From Eledone cirrhosa (Eukaryota > Mollusca > Cephalopoda > Octopoda > Eledonidae): 64,000 nucleotides of DNA. A model generated the notes under the pieces. That model ran no database searches. It saw only the letters and a program-made list of their open reading frames with translations, and was not told the DNA's origin. Where the stretch lies: positions 182,324,702 to 182,388,701 of the forward strand of contig OZ024743.1 of the NCBI GenBank assembly GCA_964016885.1, written 5' to 3'. Both the position numbers and the translations under genes were made by a program. Shown here piece after piece: positions 53,201 through 64,000 of this stretch (its first letter is position 1; each line of letters opens with the position of its first letter).

Positions 53201-55670
53201 GTAGTATTGGTGGTATTGTTAGTATTGGTGGTATTGGTGGTATTGTTAGTATTGGTGGTATTGTTAGTATTGGTGGTATTGTTAATATTGGTGGTATTGT
53301 TAGTATTGGTGGTATTGTTAGTATTGTTAGTATTGGTGGTATTGTTAGTATTGGTAGTATTGGTGGTATTGTTAGTATTGGTGGTATTGTTAGTATTGTT
53401 AGTATTGGTGGTATTGTTAATATTGGTGGTATTGTTAGTATTGGTGGTATTGTTAGTATTGTTAGTATTGGTGGTATTGTTAGTATTGTTAGTATTGGTA
53501 GTATTGTTAGTATTGGTAGTATTGGTGGTATTGTTAGTATTGTTAGTATTGGTGGTATTGTTAGTATTGGTGGTATTGTTAGCATTGGTGGTATTGTTAG
53601 TATTGGTAGTATTGGTGGTATTGTTAGTATTGGTGGTATTGTTAGTATTGGTAGTATTGGTGGTATTGTTAGTATTGGTAGTATTGGTGGTATTGGTAGT
53701 ATTGTTAGTATTGGTAGTATTGGTAGTATTGGTGGTATTGTTTCTATTGGTGGTATTGTTAGTATTGGTGGTATTGTTAGTATTGGTAGTACTGGTGGTA
53801 TTGTTAGTATTGGTGGTATTGTTAGTATTGGTGGTATTGTTAGTATTGGTGGTATTGTTAGTATTGGTGGTATTGGTGGTATTGTTAGTATTGGTGGTAT
53901 TGTTAGTATTGGTAGTATTGGTGGTATTGTTAGTATTGGTGGTATTGTTAGTATTGGTGGTATTGTTAGTATTGGTGGTATTGGTGGTATTGTTAGTATT
54001 GGTAGTATTGGTGGTATTGTTAGTATTGGTGGTATTGTTAGTATTGGTAGTATTGGTGGTATTGTTAGTATTGGTGGTATTGTTAGTATGGTGGTATTGT
54101 TAGTATTGGTAGTATTGGTGGTATTGTTAGTATTAGTGGTATTGTTAGTATTGGTGGTATTGTTAGTATTGGTGGTATTGTTAGTATTGGTAGTATTGGT
54201 GGTATTGTTAGTATTGGTAGTATTGGTGGTATTGTTAGTATTGGTAGTATTGGTGGTATTGTTAGTATTGGTAGTATTGGTGGTATTGTTAGTATTGGTG
54301 TATTGTTAGTATTGGTGGTATTGTTAGTATTGGTAGTATTGGTGGTATTGTTAGCATTGGTGGTATTGTTAGTATTGGTGGTATTGTTAGTATTGGTAGT
54401 ATTGGTGGTATTGTTAGTATTGGTGGTATTGGTAGTATTGGTAGTATTGGTGGTATTGTTAGTATTGGTGGTATTGTTAGTATTGTTAGTATTGTTAGTA
54501 TTGGTAGTATTGGTGGTATCGTTAGTATTGGTAGTATTGGTGGTATTGGTAGTATTGGTAGTATTGGTGGTATTGTTAGTATTGGTGGTATTGTTATTAT
54601 TGGTGGTATTGTTAGTATTGGTGGTATTGTTAGTATTGGTGGTATTGTTAGTATTGGTGGTATTGTTAGTATTGTTAGTATTGGTGGTATTGTTAGTATT
54701 GTTAGTATTGTTAGTATTGTTAGTATTGGTAGTATTGGTGGTATTGTTAGTATTGGTGGTATTGTTAGTATTGTTAGTATTGGTAGTATTGGTGGTATTG
54801 TTAGCATTGGTGGTATTGTTAGTATTGGTGGTATTGGTAGTATTGGTGGTATTGTTAGTATTGGTGGTATTGTTAGTATTGGTGGTATTGGTGGTATTGT
54901 TAGTATTGGTAGTATTGGTGGTATTGGTAGTATTGGTAGTATTGGTAGTATTGGTGGTGTTGTTAATATTGGTGGTATTGTTAGTATTGGTAGTATTGTT
55001 AGTATTGTTAGTATTGTTAGTATTGGTAGTATTGGTGGTATTGTTAGTATTGGTAGTATTGGTAATATTGGTAGTATTGGTGGTATTGTTAGTATTGGTG
55101 GTATTGTTAGTATTGGTGGTATTGTTAGTATTGGTGGTATTGTTAGTATTGGTGGTATTGTTAGTATTTTGGTGGTATTGTTAGTATTGTTAGTATTGTT
55201 AGTATTGGTAGTATTGGTGGTATTGTTAGTATTGGTGGTATTGTTAGTATTGGTAGTATTGTTAGTATTGGTGGTATTGTTAGTATTGGTGGTATTGGTA
55301 GTATTGTTAGTATTGTTAGTATTGTTAGTATTGGTAGTATTGGTGGTATTGTTAGTATTGGTGGTATTGTTAGTATTGGTGGTATTGGTAGTATTGGTGG
55401 TATTGTTAGTATTGGTGGTATTGGTAGTATTGGTGGTATTGTTAGTATTGGTGGTATTGTTAGTATTGGTGGTATTGGTAGTATTGGTGGTATTGTTAGT
55501 ATTGGTAGTATTGGTGGTATTGGTAGTATTGGTAGTATTGGTAGTATTGGTGGTATTGTTAGTATTGGTGGTATTGTTAGTATTGGTAGTATTGTTAGTA
55601 TTGTTAGTATTGTTAGTATTGGTAGTATTGGTGGTATTGTTAGTATTGGTAGTATTGGTAATATTGGTAG
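50255..55670. repeat. Further duplicated segment of the satellite
   Basis: The rare string 'ggtgttgttaatattggtgg' is found at 50,261 and 54,955 (offset 4,694) and is followed in both by the same series of units, including a second rare unit about 100 bases later ('ggttatattgg' at 50,370, 'ggtaatattgg' at 55,061). 'ggtaatattgg' appears again at 55,657. The segment is therefore present in two to three copies. Confidence 0.75.
51240..54580. repeat. Large internal duplication of the satellite, about 1.8-1.9 kb
   Basis: Rare variant bases recur in the same order: TTGTTGGTA (51,268 and 53,182), 'ttagcattgg' (C at 51,675 and 53,583), 'tttctattgg' (51,837 and 53,744), 'tagtactgg' (51,885 and 53,792), 'tattagtgg' (A at 52,355 and 54,135), 'ggtatcgtt' (52,714 and 54,520). 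Offsets are 1,914, 1,908, 1,907, 1,907, 1,780 and 1,806. The step from 1,907 to 1,780 equals 14 units plus one base and coincides with a one-base deletion ('gtatggtgg', 54,089) in the second copy. Confidence 0.85.
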
Positions 55671-58600
55671 TATTGGTGGTATTGTTAGTATTGGTGGTAT
55701 TGTTAGTATTGGTGGTATTGTTAGTATTGGTGGTATTGTTAGTATTGGTGGTATTGTTAGTATTGGTAGTATTGTTAGTATTGTTAGTATTGGTAGTATT
55801 GGTGGTATTGTTAGTATTGGTGGTATTGGTAGTATTGGTGGTATTGTTAGTATTGGTGGTATTGTTAGTATTGGTGGTATTGTTAGTATTGGTGGTATTG
55901 TTAGTATTGGTGGTATTGTTAGTATTGGTAGTATTGTTAGTATTGGTGGTATTGTTGGTATTGTTAGTATTGGTAGTATTGGTGGTATTGTTAGTATTGG
56001 TGGTATTGGTGGTATTGTGTTAGTATTGGTGGTATTGTTAGTATTGGTGGTATTGTTAGTATTGGTAGTATTGTGTGGTATTGTTAGTATTGGTAGTATT
56101 GGTGGTATTGTTAGTATTGGTGGTATTGTTAGTATTGTTAGTATTGGTGGTATTGTTAGTATTGGTGGTATTGTTAGTATTGGTGGTATTGTTAGTATTG
56201 TTAGTATGGTGGTATTGTTAGTATTGGTAGTATTGGTGGTATTGTTAGTATTGGTAGTATTGGTGGTATTGTTAGTATTGGTAGTATTGGTGGTATTGTT
56301 AGTATTGGTGGTATTGTTAGTATTGGTAGTATTGGTGGTATTGTTAGTATTGGTGGTATTGTTAGTATTGTTAGTATTGGTGGTATTGTTAGTATTGGTT
56401 AGTATTGGTGGTATTGTTAGTATTGTTAGTATTGGTGGTATTGTTAGTATTGGTGGTATTGTTAGTATTGGTAGTATTGGTGGTATTGTTAGTATTGGTG
56501 GTATTGTTAGTATTGTTAGTATTGGTGGTATTGTTAGTATTGGTGTATTGTTAGTATTGGTGGTATTGGTGTATTGGTGGTATTGTTAGTATTGGTGGTA
56601 TTGTTAGTATTGTTAGTATTGGTGGTATTGTTAGTATTGGTGGTATTGTTAGTATTGGTGGTATTGTTAGTATTGGTGGTATTGTTAGTATTGGTGTATT
56701 GTTAGTATTGGTGGTATTGTTAGTATTGGTAGTATTGTTAGTATTGGTGGTATTGTTAGTATTGGTGGTATTGTTAGTATTGGTGGTATTGTTAGTATTG
56801 TTAGTATTGGTGGTATTGTTAGTATTGGTAGTATTGGTGGTATTGTTAGTATTGGTAGTATTGGTGGTATTGTTAGTATTGGTGGTATTGTTAGTATTGT
56901 TAGTATTGGTGGTATTGTTAGTATTGGTAGTATTGGTGTATTGTTAGTATTGGTAGTATTGTTAGTATTGGTGGTATTGTTGGTATTGTTAGTATTGTAG
57001 TATTGGTGGTATTGTTAGTATTGGTGGTATTGTTAGTATTGGTGGTATTGTTAGTATTGGTAGTATTGGTGGTATTGGTTGTATTGTTAGTATTGGTAGT
57101 ATTGGTGGTATTGTTAGTATTGGTAGTATTGGTGGTATTGTTAGTATTGGTGGTATTGTTAGTATTGTTAGTATTGGTGGTATTGTTAGTATTGGTAGTA
57201 TTGGTGGTATTGTTAGTATTGGTGGTATTGTTAGTATTGGTGGTATTGTTAGTATTGGTAGTATTGGTGGTATTGTTAGTATTGGTGGTATTGTTAGTAT
57301 TGTTAGTATTGGTGGTATTGTTAGTATTGGTTGTATTGGTGGTATTGTTAGTATTGGTGGTATTGTTAGTATTGGTGGTATTGTAGTATTGGTGGTATTG
57401 TTAGTATTGGTAGTATTGGTGGTATTGTTAGTATTGGTGGTATTGTTAGTATTGGTAGTATTGGTGGTATTGTTAGTATTGGTGGTATTGTTAGTATTGG
57501 TAGTATTGGTGGTATTGTTAGTATTGGTAGTATTGGTGGTATTGTTAGTATTGGTAGTATTGGTGGTATTGTTAGTATTGGTGGTATTGTTAGTATTGGT
57601 AGTATTGGTGGTATTGTTAGTATTGGTAGTATTGGTGGTATTGTTAGTATTGGTGGTATTGTTAGTATTGGTAGTATTGGTGGTATTGTTAGTATTGGTG
57701 GTATTGGTAGGTATTGTTAGTATTGGTGGTATTGTTAGTATTGGTTAGTATTGGTGGTATTGTTAGTATTGGTGGTATTGTAGTATTGTAGTATTGGTGG
57801 TATTGTTAGTATTGGTAGTATTGGTGGTATTGTTAGTATTGGTGGTATTGTTAGTATTGGTGGTATTGTTAGTATTGGTGGTATTGTTAGTATTGGTGGT
57901 ATTGTTAGTATTGGTAGTATTGGTGGTATTGTTAGTATTGGTAGTATTGGTGGTATTGTTAGTATTGGTGGTATTGTTAGTATTGTTAGTATTGGTGGTA
58001 TTGTTAGTATTGGTAGTATTGGTGGTATTGTTAGTATTGGTGGTATTGTTAGTATTGGTGGTATTGTTAGTATTGGTAGTATTGGTGGTATTGTTAGTAT
58101 TGGTGGTATTGTTAGTATTGGTAGTATTGGTGGTATTGGTAGTATTGGTAGTATTGGTGGTATTGTTAGTATTGGTGTATTGTTAGTATTGGTGGTATTG
58201 TTAGTATTGGTAGGTATTGTTGGTATTGGTAGTATGGTGGTATTGGTAGTATTGGTGGTATTGTTAGTATTGGTGGTATTGTTAGTATTGGTGGTATTGT
58301 TAGTATTGGTTGTATTGGTAGTATTGGTGGTATTGTTAGTATTGGTAGTATTGGTGGTATTGGTAGTATTGGTGGTATTGTTAGTATTGGTGGTATTGTT
58401 AGTATTGGTGGTATTGTTAGTATTGGTGGTATTGTTAGTATTGGTGGTATTGTTAGTATTGTTAGTATTGGTAGTATTGGTGGTATTGTTAGTATTGGTG
58501 GTATTGTTAGTATTGGTTAGTATTGGTAGTATTGGTGGTATTGTTAGTATTGGTAGTATTGGTGGTATTGTTAGTATTGGTGGTATTGTTAGTATTGGTG

Positions 58601-61600
58601 GTATTGGTAGGTATTGGTAGTATTGGTAGTATTGGTTAGTATTGGTGGTATTGTTAGTATTGGTGGTATTGTTAGTATTGGTAGTATTGGTGGTATTGTT
58701 AGTATTGGTGGTATTGGTAGTATTGGTGGTATTGTTAGTATTGGTGGTATTGTTAGTATTGGTGGTATTGGTGGTATTGTTAGTATTGGTGGTATTGTTA
58801 GTATTGGTAGTATTGGTGGTATTGGTAGTATTGTTAGTATTGGTAGTATTGGTAGTATTGGTGGTATTGTTAGTATTGGTGGTATTGTTAGTATTGGTGG
58901 TATTGTTAGTATTGGTAGTATTGGTGGTATTGTTAGTATTGGTGGTATTGTTAGTATTGGTGGTATTGTTAGTATTGGTGGTATTGTTAGTATTGGTAGT
59001 ATTGGTGGTATTGTTAGTATTGGTAGTATTGGTGGTATTGTTAGTATTGGTGGTATTGTTAGTATTGGTGGTATTGTTAGTATTGGTAGTATTGGTGGTA
59101 TTGTTAGTATTGGTGGTATTGTTAGTATTGGTAGTATTGGTGGTATTGTTAGTATTGGTGGTATTGTTAGTATTGGTGGTATTGTTAGTATTGGTGGTAT
59201 TGTTAGTATTGGTAGTATTGGTGGTATTGTTAGTATTGGTAGTATTGGTGGTATTGTTAGTATTGGTGGTATTGTTAGTATTGGTGGTATTGTTAGTATT
59301 GGTAGTATTGGTGGTATTGTTAGTATTGGTGGTATTGTTAGTATTGGTGGTATTGTTAGTATGGTAGTATTGGTGGTATTGTTAGTATTGGTGGTATTGT
59401 TAGTATTGGTGGTATTGTTAGTATTGGTAGTATTGGTGGTATTGTTAGTATTGGTAGTATTGGTGGTATTGTTAGTATTGGTAGTATTGGTGGTATTGTT
59501 AGTATTGGTGGTATTGTTAGTATTGGTGGTATTGTTAGTATTGGTAGTATTGGTGGTATTGTTAGTATTGGTGGTATTGTTAGTATTGGTGGTATTGTTA
59601 GTATTGGTAGTATTGGTGGTATTGTTAGTATTGGTGGTATTGGTGGTATTGGTAGTATTGGTAGTATTGGTGGTATTGTTAGTATTGGTGGTATTGTTAG
59701 TATTGTTAGTATTGTTAGTATTGGTAGTATTGGTGGTATTGTTAGTATTGGTAGTATTGGTGGTATTGGTAGTATTGGTGGTATTGTTAGTATTGGTGGT
59801 ATTGTTAGTATTGGTGGTATTGTTAGTATTGGTGGTATTGTTAGTATTGGTGGTATTGTTAGTATTGGTAGTATTGGTGGTATTGTTAGTATTGGTGGTA
59901 TTGTTAGTATTGGTAGTATTGTTAGTATTGGTAGTATTGGTGGTATTGTTAGTATTGGTGGTATTGTTAGTATTGGTGGTATTGTTAGTATTGGTAGTAT
60001 TGGTGGTATTGTTAGTATTGGTGGTATTGGTAGGTATTGTTAGTATTGGTGGTATTGTTAGTATTGGTGGTATTGTTAGTATTGGTGGTATTGGTAGTAT
60101 TGGTGGTATTGTTAGTATTGGTAGTATTGGTGGTATTGGTAGTATTGGTAGTATTGGTGGTATTGTTAGTATTGGTAGTATTGGTAGTATTGGTGGTATT
60201 GTTAGTATTGGTGGTATTGGTAGTATTGTTAGTATTGTTAGTATTGGTAGTATTGGTGGTATTGTTAGTATTGGTAGTATTGGTAGTATTGGTAGTATTG
60301 GTGGTATTGTTAGTATTGGTGGTATTGTATTGTTAGTATTGGTGGTATTGTTAGTATTGGTGGTATTGTTAGTATTGGTGGTATTGTTAGTATTGGTGGT
60401 ATTGTTAGTATTGGTAGTATTGTTAGTATTGTTAGTATTGTTAGTATTGGTGGTATTGTTAGTATTGGTGGTATTGTTAGTATTGGTAGTATTGTTAGTA
60501 TTGGTGGTATTGTTAGTATTGGTGGTATTGTTAGTATTGGTAGTATTGTTAGTATTGTTAGTATTGGTAGTATTGGTGGTATTGTTAGTATTGGTGGTAT
60601 TGTTAGTATTGGTAGTATTGGTGGTATTGGTAGTATTGGTGGTATTGTTAGTATTGGTGGTATTGGTAGTATTGGTGGTATTGTTAGTATTGGTGGTATT
60701 GTTAGTATTGGTGGTATTGGTAGTATTGGTGGTATTGTTAGTATTGGTAGTATTGGTGGTATTGGTAGTATTGGTAGTATTGGTGGTATTGTTAGTATTG
60801 GTGGTATTGTTAGTATTGGTAGTATTGTTAGTATTGTTAGTATTGGTAGTATTGGTAGTATTGGTGGTATTGTTAGTATTGGTAGTATTGGTTAGTATTG
60901 GTGGTATTGTTAGTATTGGTGGTATTGTTAGTATTGGTGGTATTGTTAGTATTGGTGGTATTGTTAGTATTGGTGGTATTGTTAGTATTGGTGGTATTGT
61001 TAGTATTGGTAGTATTGTTAGTATTGGTAGTATTGGTGGTATTGTTAGTATTGGTGGTATTGGTAGTATTGTTAGTATTGGTGGTATTGTTAGTATTGGT
61101 GGTATTGTTAGTATTGGTGGTATTGTTAGTATTGGTTGGTATTGTTAGTATTGGTGGTATTGTTGGTATTGTTAGTATTGGTAGTATTGGTGGTATTGTT
61201 AGTATTGGTGGTATTGGTTGGTATTGTTAGTATTGGTGGTATTGTTAGTATTGGTGGTATTGTTAGTATTGGTGGTATTGTTAGTATTGGTGGTATTGTT
61301 AGTATTGTTAGTATTGGTGGTATTGTTAGTATTGGTAGTATTGGTTGGTATTGTTAGTATTGGTGTGGTATTGTTAGTATTGGTGGTATTGTTAGTATTG
61401 GTGGTATTGTTAGTATTGGTGGTATTGTTGTATTGTTAGTATTGGTGGTATTGTTAGTATTGGTAGTATTGGTGGTATTGTTAGTATTGGTAGTATTGGT
61501 GGTATTGTTAGTATTGGTGGTATTGTTAGTATTGGTTAGTATTGTTAGTATTGGTGGTATTGTTAGTATTGGTAGTATTGGTGGTATTGTTAGTATTGGT

Positions 61601-64000
61601 AGTATTGGTGGTATTGTTAGTATTGGTGGTATTGGTTAGTATTGTTAGTATTGGTGGTATTGTTAGTATTGGTGGTATTGTTAGTATTGGTGGTATTGTT
61701 AGTATTGGTGGTATTGGTGGTATTGGTAGTATTGGTGGTATTGTTAGTATTGGTGGTATTGTTAGTATTGGTAGTATTGTTAGTATTGGTAGGTATTGGT
61801 AGTATTGGTGGTATTGGTGGTATTGTTAGTATTGGTGTATTGGTAGTATTGGTGGTATTGTTAGTATTGGTATTATTGGTGGTATTGTTAGTATTGGTGG
61901 TATTGTTAGTATTGGTGGTATTGGTGGTATTGGTAGTATTGGTAGTATTGGTAGTATTGGTGGTATTGTTAGTATTGGTGGTATTGTTAGTATTGGTAGT
62001 ATTGGTGGTATTGGTAGTATTGGTAGTATTGGTAGTATTGGTGGTATTGTTAGTATTGGTGGTATTGTTAGTATTGGTGGTATTGGTGGTATTGTTAGTA
62101 TTGGTGGTATTGTTAGTATTGGTAGTATTGGTGGTATTGGTAGTATTGTTAGTATTGGTAGTATTGGTAGTATTGGTGGTATTGTTAGTATTGGTGGTAT
62201 TGTTAGTATTGGTGGTATTGTTAGTATTGGTTGTATTGGTGGTATTGTTAGTATTGGTGGTATTGTTAGTATGGTGGTATTGTTAGTATTGGTGGTATTG
62301 TTAGTATTGGTAGTATTGGTGGTATTGTTAGTATTGGTAGTATTGGTGGTATTGTTAGTATTGGTGGTATTGTTAGTATTGGTGGTATTGTTAGTATTGG
62401 TGGTATTGGTAGTATTGTTAGTATTGGTGGTATTGTTAGTATTGGTAGTATTGGTGGTATTGTTAGTATTGGTGGTATTGTTAGTATTGGTGGTATTGTT
62501 AGTATTGGTGGTATTGTTAGTATTGGTAGTATTGGTGGTATTGTTAGTATTGGTAGTATTGGTGGTATTGTGTAGTATTGGTGGTATTGTTAGTATTGGT
62601 GGTATTGTTAGTATTGGTAGTATTGGTGGTATTGTTAGTATTGGTGGTATTGTTAGTATTGGTGGTATTGTTAGTATTGGTAGGTATTGGTGTGGTATTG
62701 TTAGTATTGGTGGTATTGTTAGTATTGGTGGTATTGTTAGTATTGGTAGTATTGGTGGTATTGTTAGTATTGGGTAGTATTGGTGGTATTGTTAGTATTG
62801 GTAGTATTGGTGGTATTGTTAGTATTGGTGGTATTGTTAGTATTGGTGGTATTGTTAGTATTGGTAGTATTGGTGGTATTGTTAGTATTGGTGGTATTGT
62901 TAGTATTGGTGGTATTGTTAGTATTGGTTATTGGTGGTATTGTTAGTATTGGTGGTATTGGTGGTATTGGTAGTATTGTAGTATTGGTGGTATTGTTAGT
63001 ATTGGTGGTATTGTTAGTATTGTTAGTATTGGTAGTATTGTTAGTATTGGTGGTATTGTTAGTATTGGTAGTATTGGTGGTATTGTTAGTATTGGTGGTA
63101 TTGTTAGTATTGGTGTATTGTTAGTATTGGTGGTATTGTTAGTATTGGTGGTATTGTTAGTATTGGTGGTATTGTTAGTATTGGTAGTATTGGTGGTATT
63201 GGTGGTATTGTTAGTATTGGTAGTATTGTTAGTATTGGTAGTATTGGTGGTATTGTTAGTATTGGTGGTATTGTTAGTATTGTTAGTATTGGTTAGTATT
63301 GGTGGTATTGTTAGTATTGGTGGTATTGTAGTATTGTTAGTATTGGTGGTATTGTTAGTATTGGTGGTATTGTTAGTATTGGTGGTATTGGTTAGTATTG
63401 GTGTATTGTTAGTATTGGTGGTATTGTTAGTATTGGTAGTATTGTTAGTATTGGTGGTATTGTTAGTATTGGTAGTATTGTTAGTATTGGTGGTATTGTA
63501 GTATTGGTAGTATTGTAGTATTGGTGGTATTGTTAGTATTGGTAGTATTGGTGGTATTGTTAGTATTGGTAGTATTGGTAGTATTGGTAGTATTGGTGGT
63601 ATTGTTAGTATTGGTGGTATTGGTAGTATTGGTGGTATTGTTAGTATTGGTGGTATTGTTAGTATTGGTGGTATTGTTAGTATTGGTGGTATTGTTAGTA
63701 TTGTAGTATTGTTAGTATTGGTGGTATTGTTAGTATTGGTGGTATTGTTAGTATTGGTAGTATTGTTAGTATTGGTGGTATTGTTAGTATTGGTGGTATT
63801 GTTAGTATTGGTAGTATTGTTAGTATTGTTAGTATTGGTAGTATTGGTGGTATTGTTAGTATTGGTGGTATTGTTAGTATTGGTTAGTATTGGTGGTATT
63901 GTTAGTATTGGTGGTATTGTTAGTATTGGTGGTATTGGTAGTATTGGTTGGTATTGTTAGTATTGGTGGTATTGTTAGTATTGGTAGTATTGGTAGGTAT

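Larger units (their letters stand above)
37605..64000. repeat. Giant 9-bp satellite array (TTGNTNGTA)n, over 26 kb
   Basis: An uninterrupted array of about 2,900 units runs to the window end. The unit is TTG-N-T-N-GTA. The common forms are ttggtggta, ttgttagta and ttggtagta. Less common are ttgtttgta, ttggttgta, ttgctggta and ttgttggta. Bases other than positions 4 and 6 are almost invariant. Units are arranged in an 18-bp alternation (ttgttagta-ttggtggta) broken by a third type, giving 27-, 63- and 90-bp higher-order units. The + strand is nearly free of C. All units have the same orientation. Length not divisible by nine occurs at scattered 8- and 10-base units. A satellite, not a gene: four of six frames lack stops simply because the period is a multiple of three. 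Confidence 0.98.

Noticed and set aside
37609..63960. Very long open reading frames (up to 1,133 codons) of VLLVLV or IGGIVS repeats, and PPILTI on the minus strand
   Set aside because: They result from a 9-bp period without stop in four of six frames. There is no start context, no non-repetitive domain and no sign of codon-level selection, and single-base unit length changes switch freely between the frames.
37605..64000. CRISPR-like array
   Set aside because: There are no unique spacers, the unit is only 9 bp, and the context is eukaryotic.
37605..64000. Telomere repeat
   Set aside because: Molluscan telomeres are TTAGGG. The unit here lacks GGG, and the array is joined to ordinary interspersed-repeat DNA on the left. 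A subtelomeric location remains possible but unsupported.

Overview
The window looks like cephalopod (most likely octopod) nuclear DNA. The basis is the very high load of simple repeats and the many recognisable octopod-type repeats: short elements ending in runs of ATC or GAT with the 'aagggcatccagctgtag' core, and tRNA-headed SINEs with the 'gataaaataaagtaccagt' body. Several families of broken LINEs are also present. I see no intact host gene, no rRNA, no genuine tRNA gene, no CRISPR array and nothing bacterial. The species call rests on remembered repeat families and was not checked by a search.

From 1 to 8.5 kb there is a 140-bp tandem duplication, a small LINE copy with the inverted structure expected of twin priming, an 18-bp minisatellite, a Helitron/PIF1-type helicase remnant on the minus strand, several SINEs, a 42-bp minisatellite, and LINE ends that carry C2H2-type fingers. 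From 8.6 to 14.27 kb lies a nearly full-length but dead two-ORF LINE: an Asn/Thr-rich ORF1 with a damaged zinc knuckle, then an APE endonuclease, a reverse transcriptase and a CCHC finger. The RT has lost motif A and most of motif C. It sits directly behind the 3' tail of another copy of the same family.

From 14.27 to 16.3 kb there are two minus-strand fragments of a LINE with a restriction-like endonuclease (RLE) and one C2H2-finger LINE end, separated by (TATG)n arrays. From 18.3 to 21.95 kb there is a second long, decayed LINE with an N-terminal PHD-like finger, an RT whose active site reads YLDN, and a C-terminal RLE-like block. From 22 to 37.6 kb there are SINEs, minisatellites, four minus-strand fragments of one LINE family with a PHD-like cysteine cluster, and four hairpin-forming inverted repeats, the longest with arms of about 125 bp.

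From 37,605 to the end of the window (about 26.4 kb, not terminated) there is one uninterrupted satellite of a 9-bp unit, TTGNTNGTA. Nearly all variation falls at unit positions 4 and 6, so the array reads as strings of a few unit types with longer higher-order repeats and at least two kilobase-scale internal duplications. The + strand almost lacks C, so there is almost no CpG. The unit length is a multiple of three and leaves four of six frames free of stops, which produces spurious ORFs of over 1,100 codons. This array is the most unusual object in the window.
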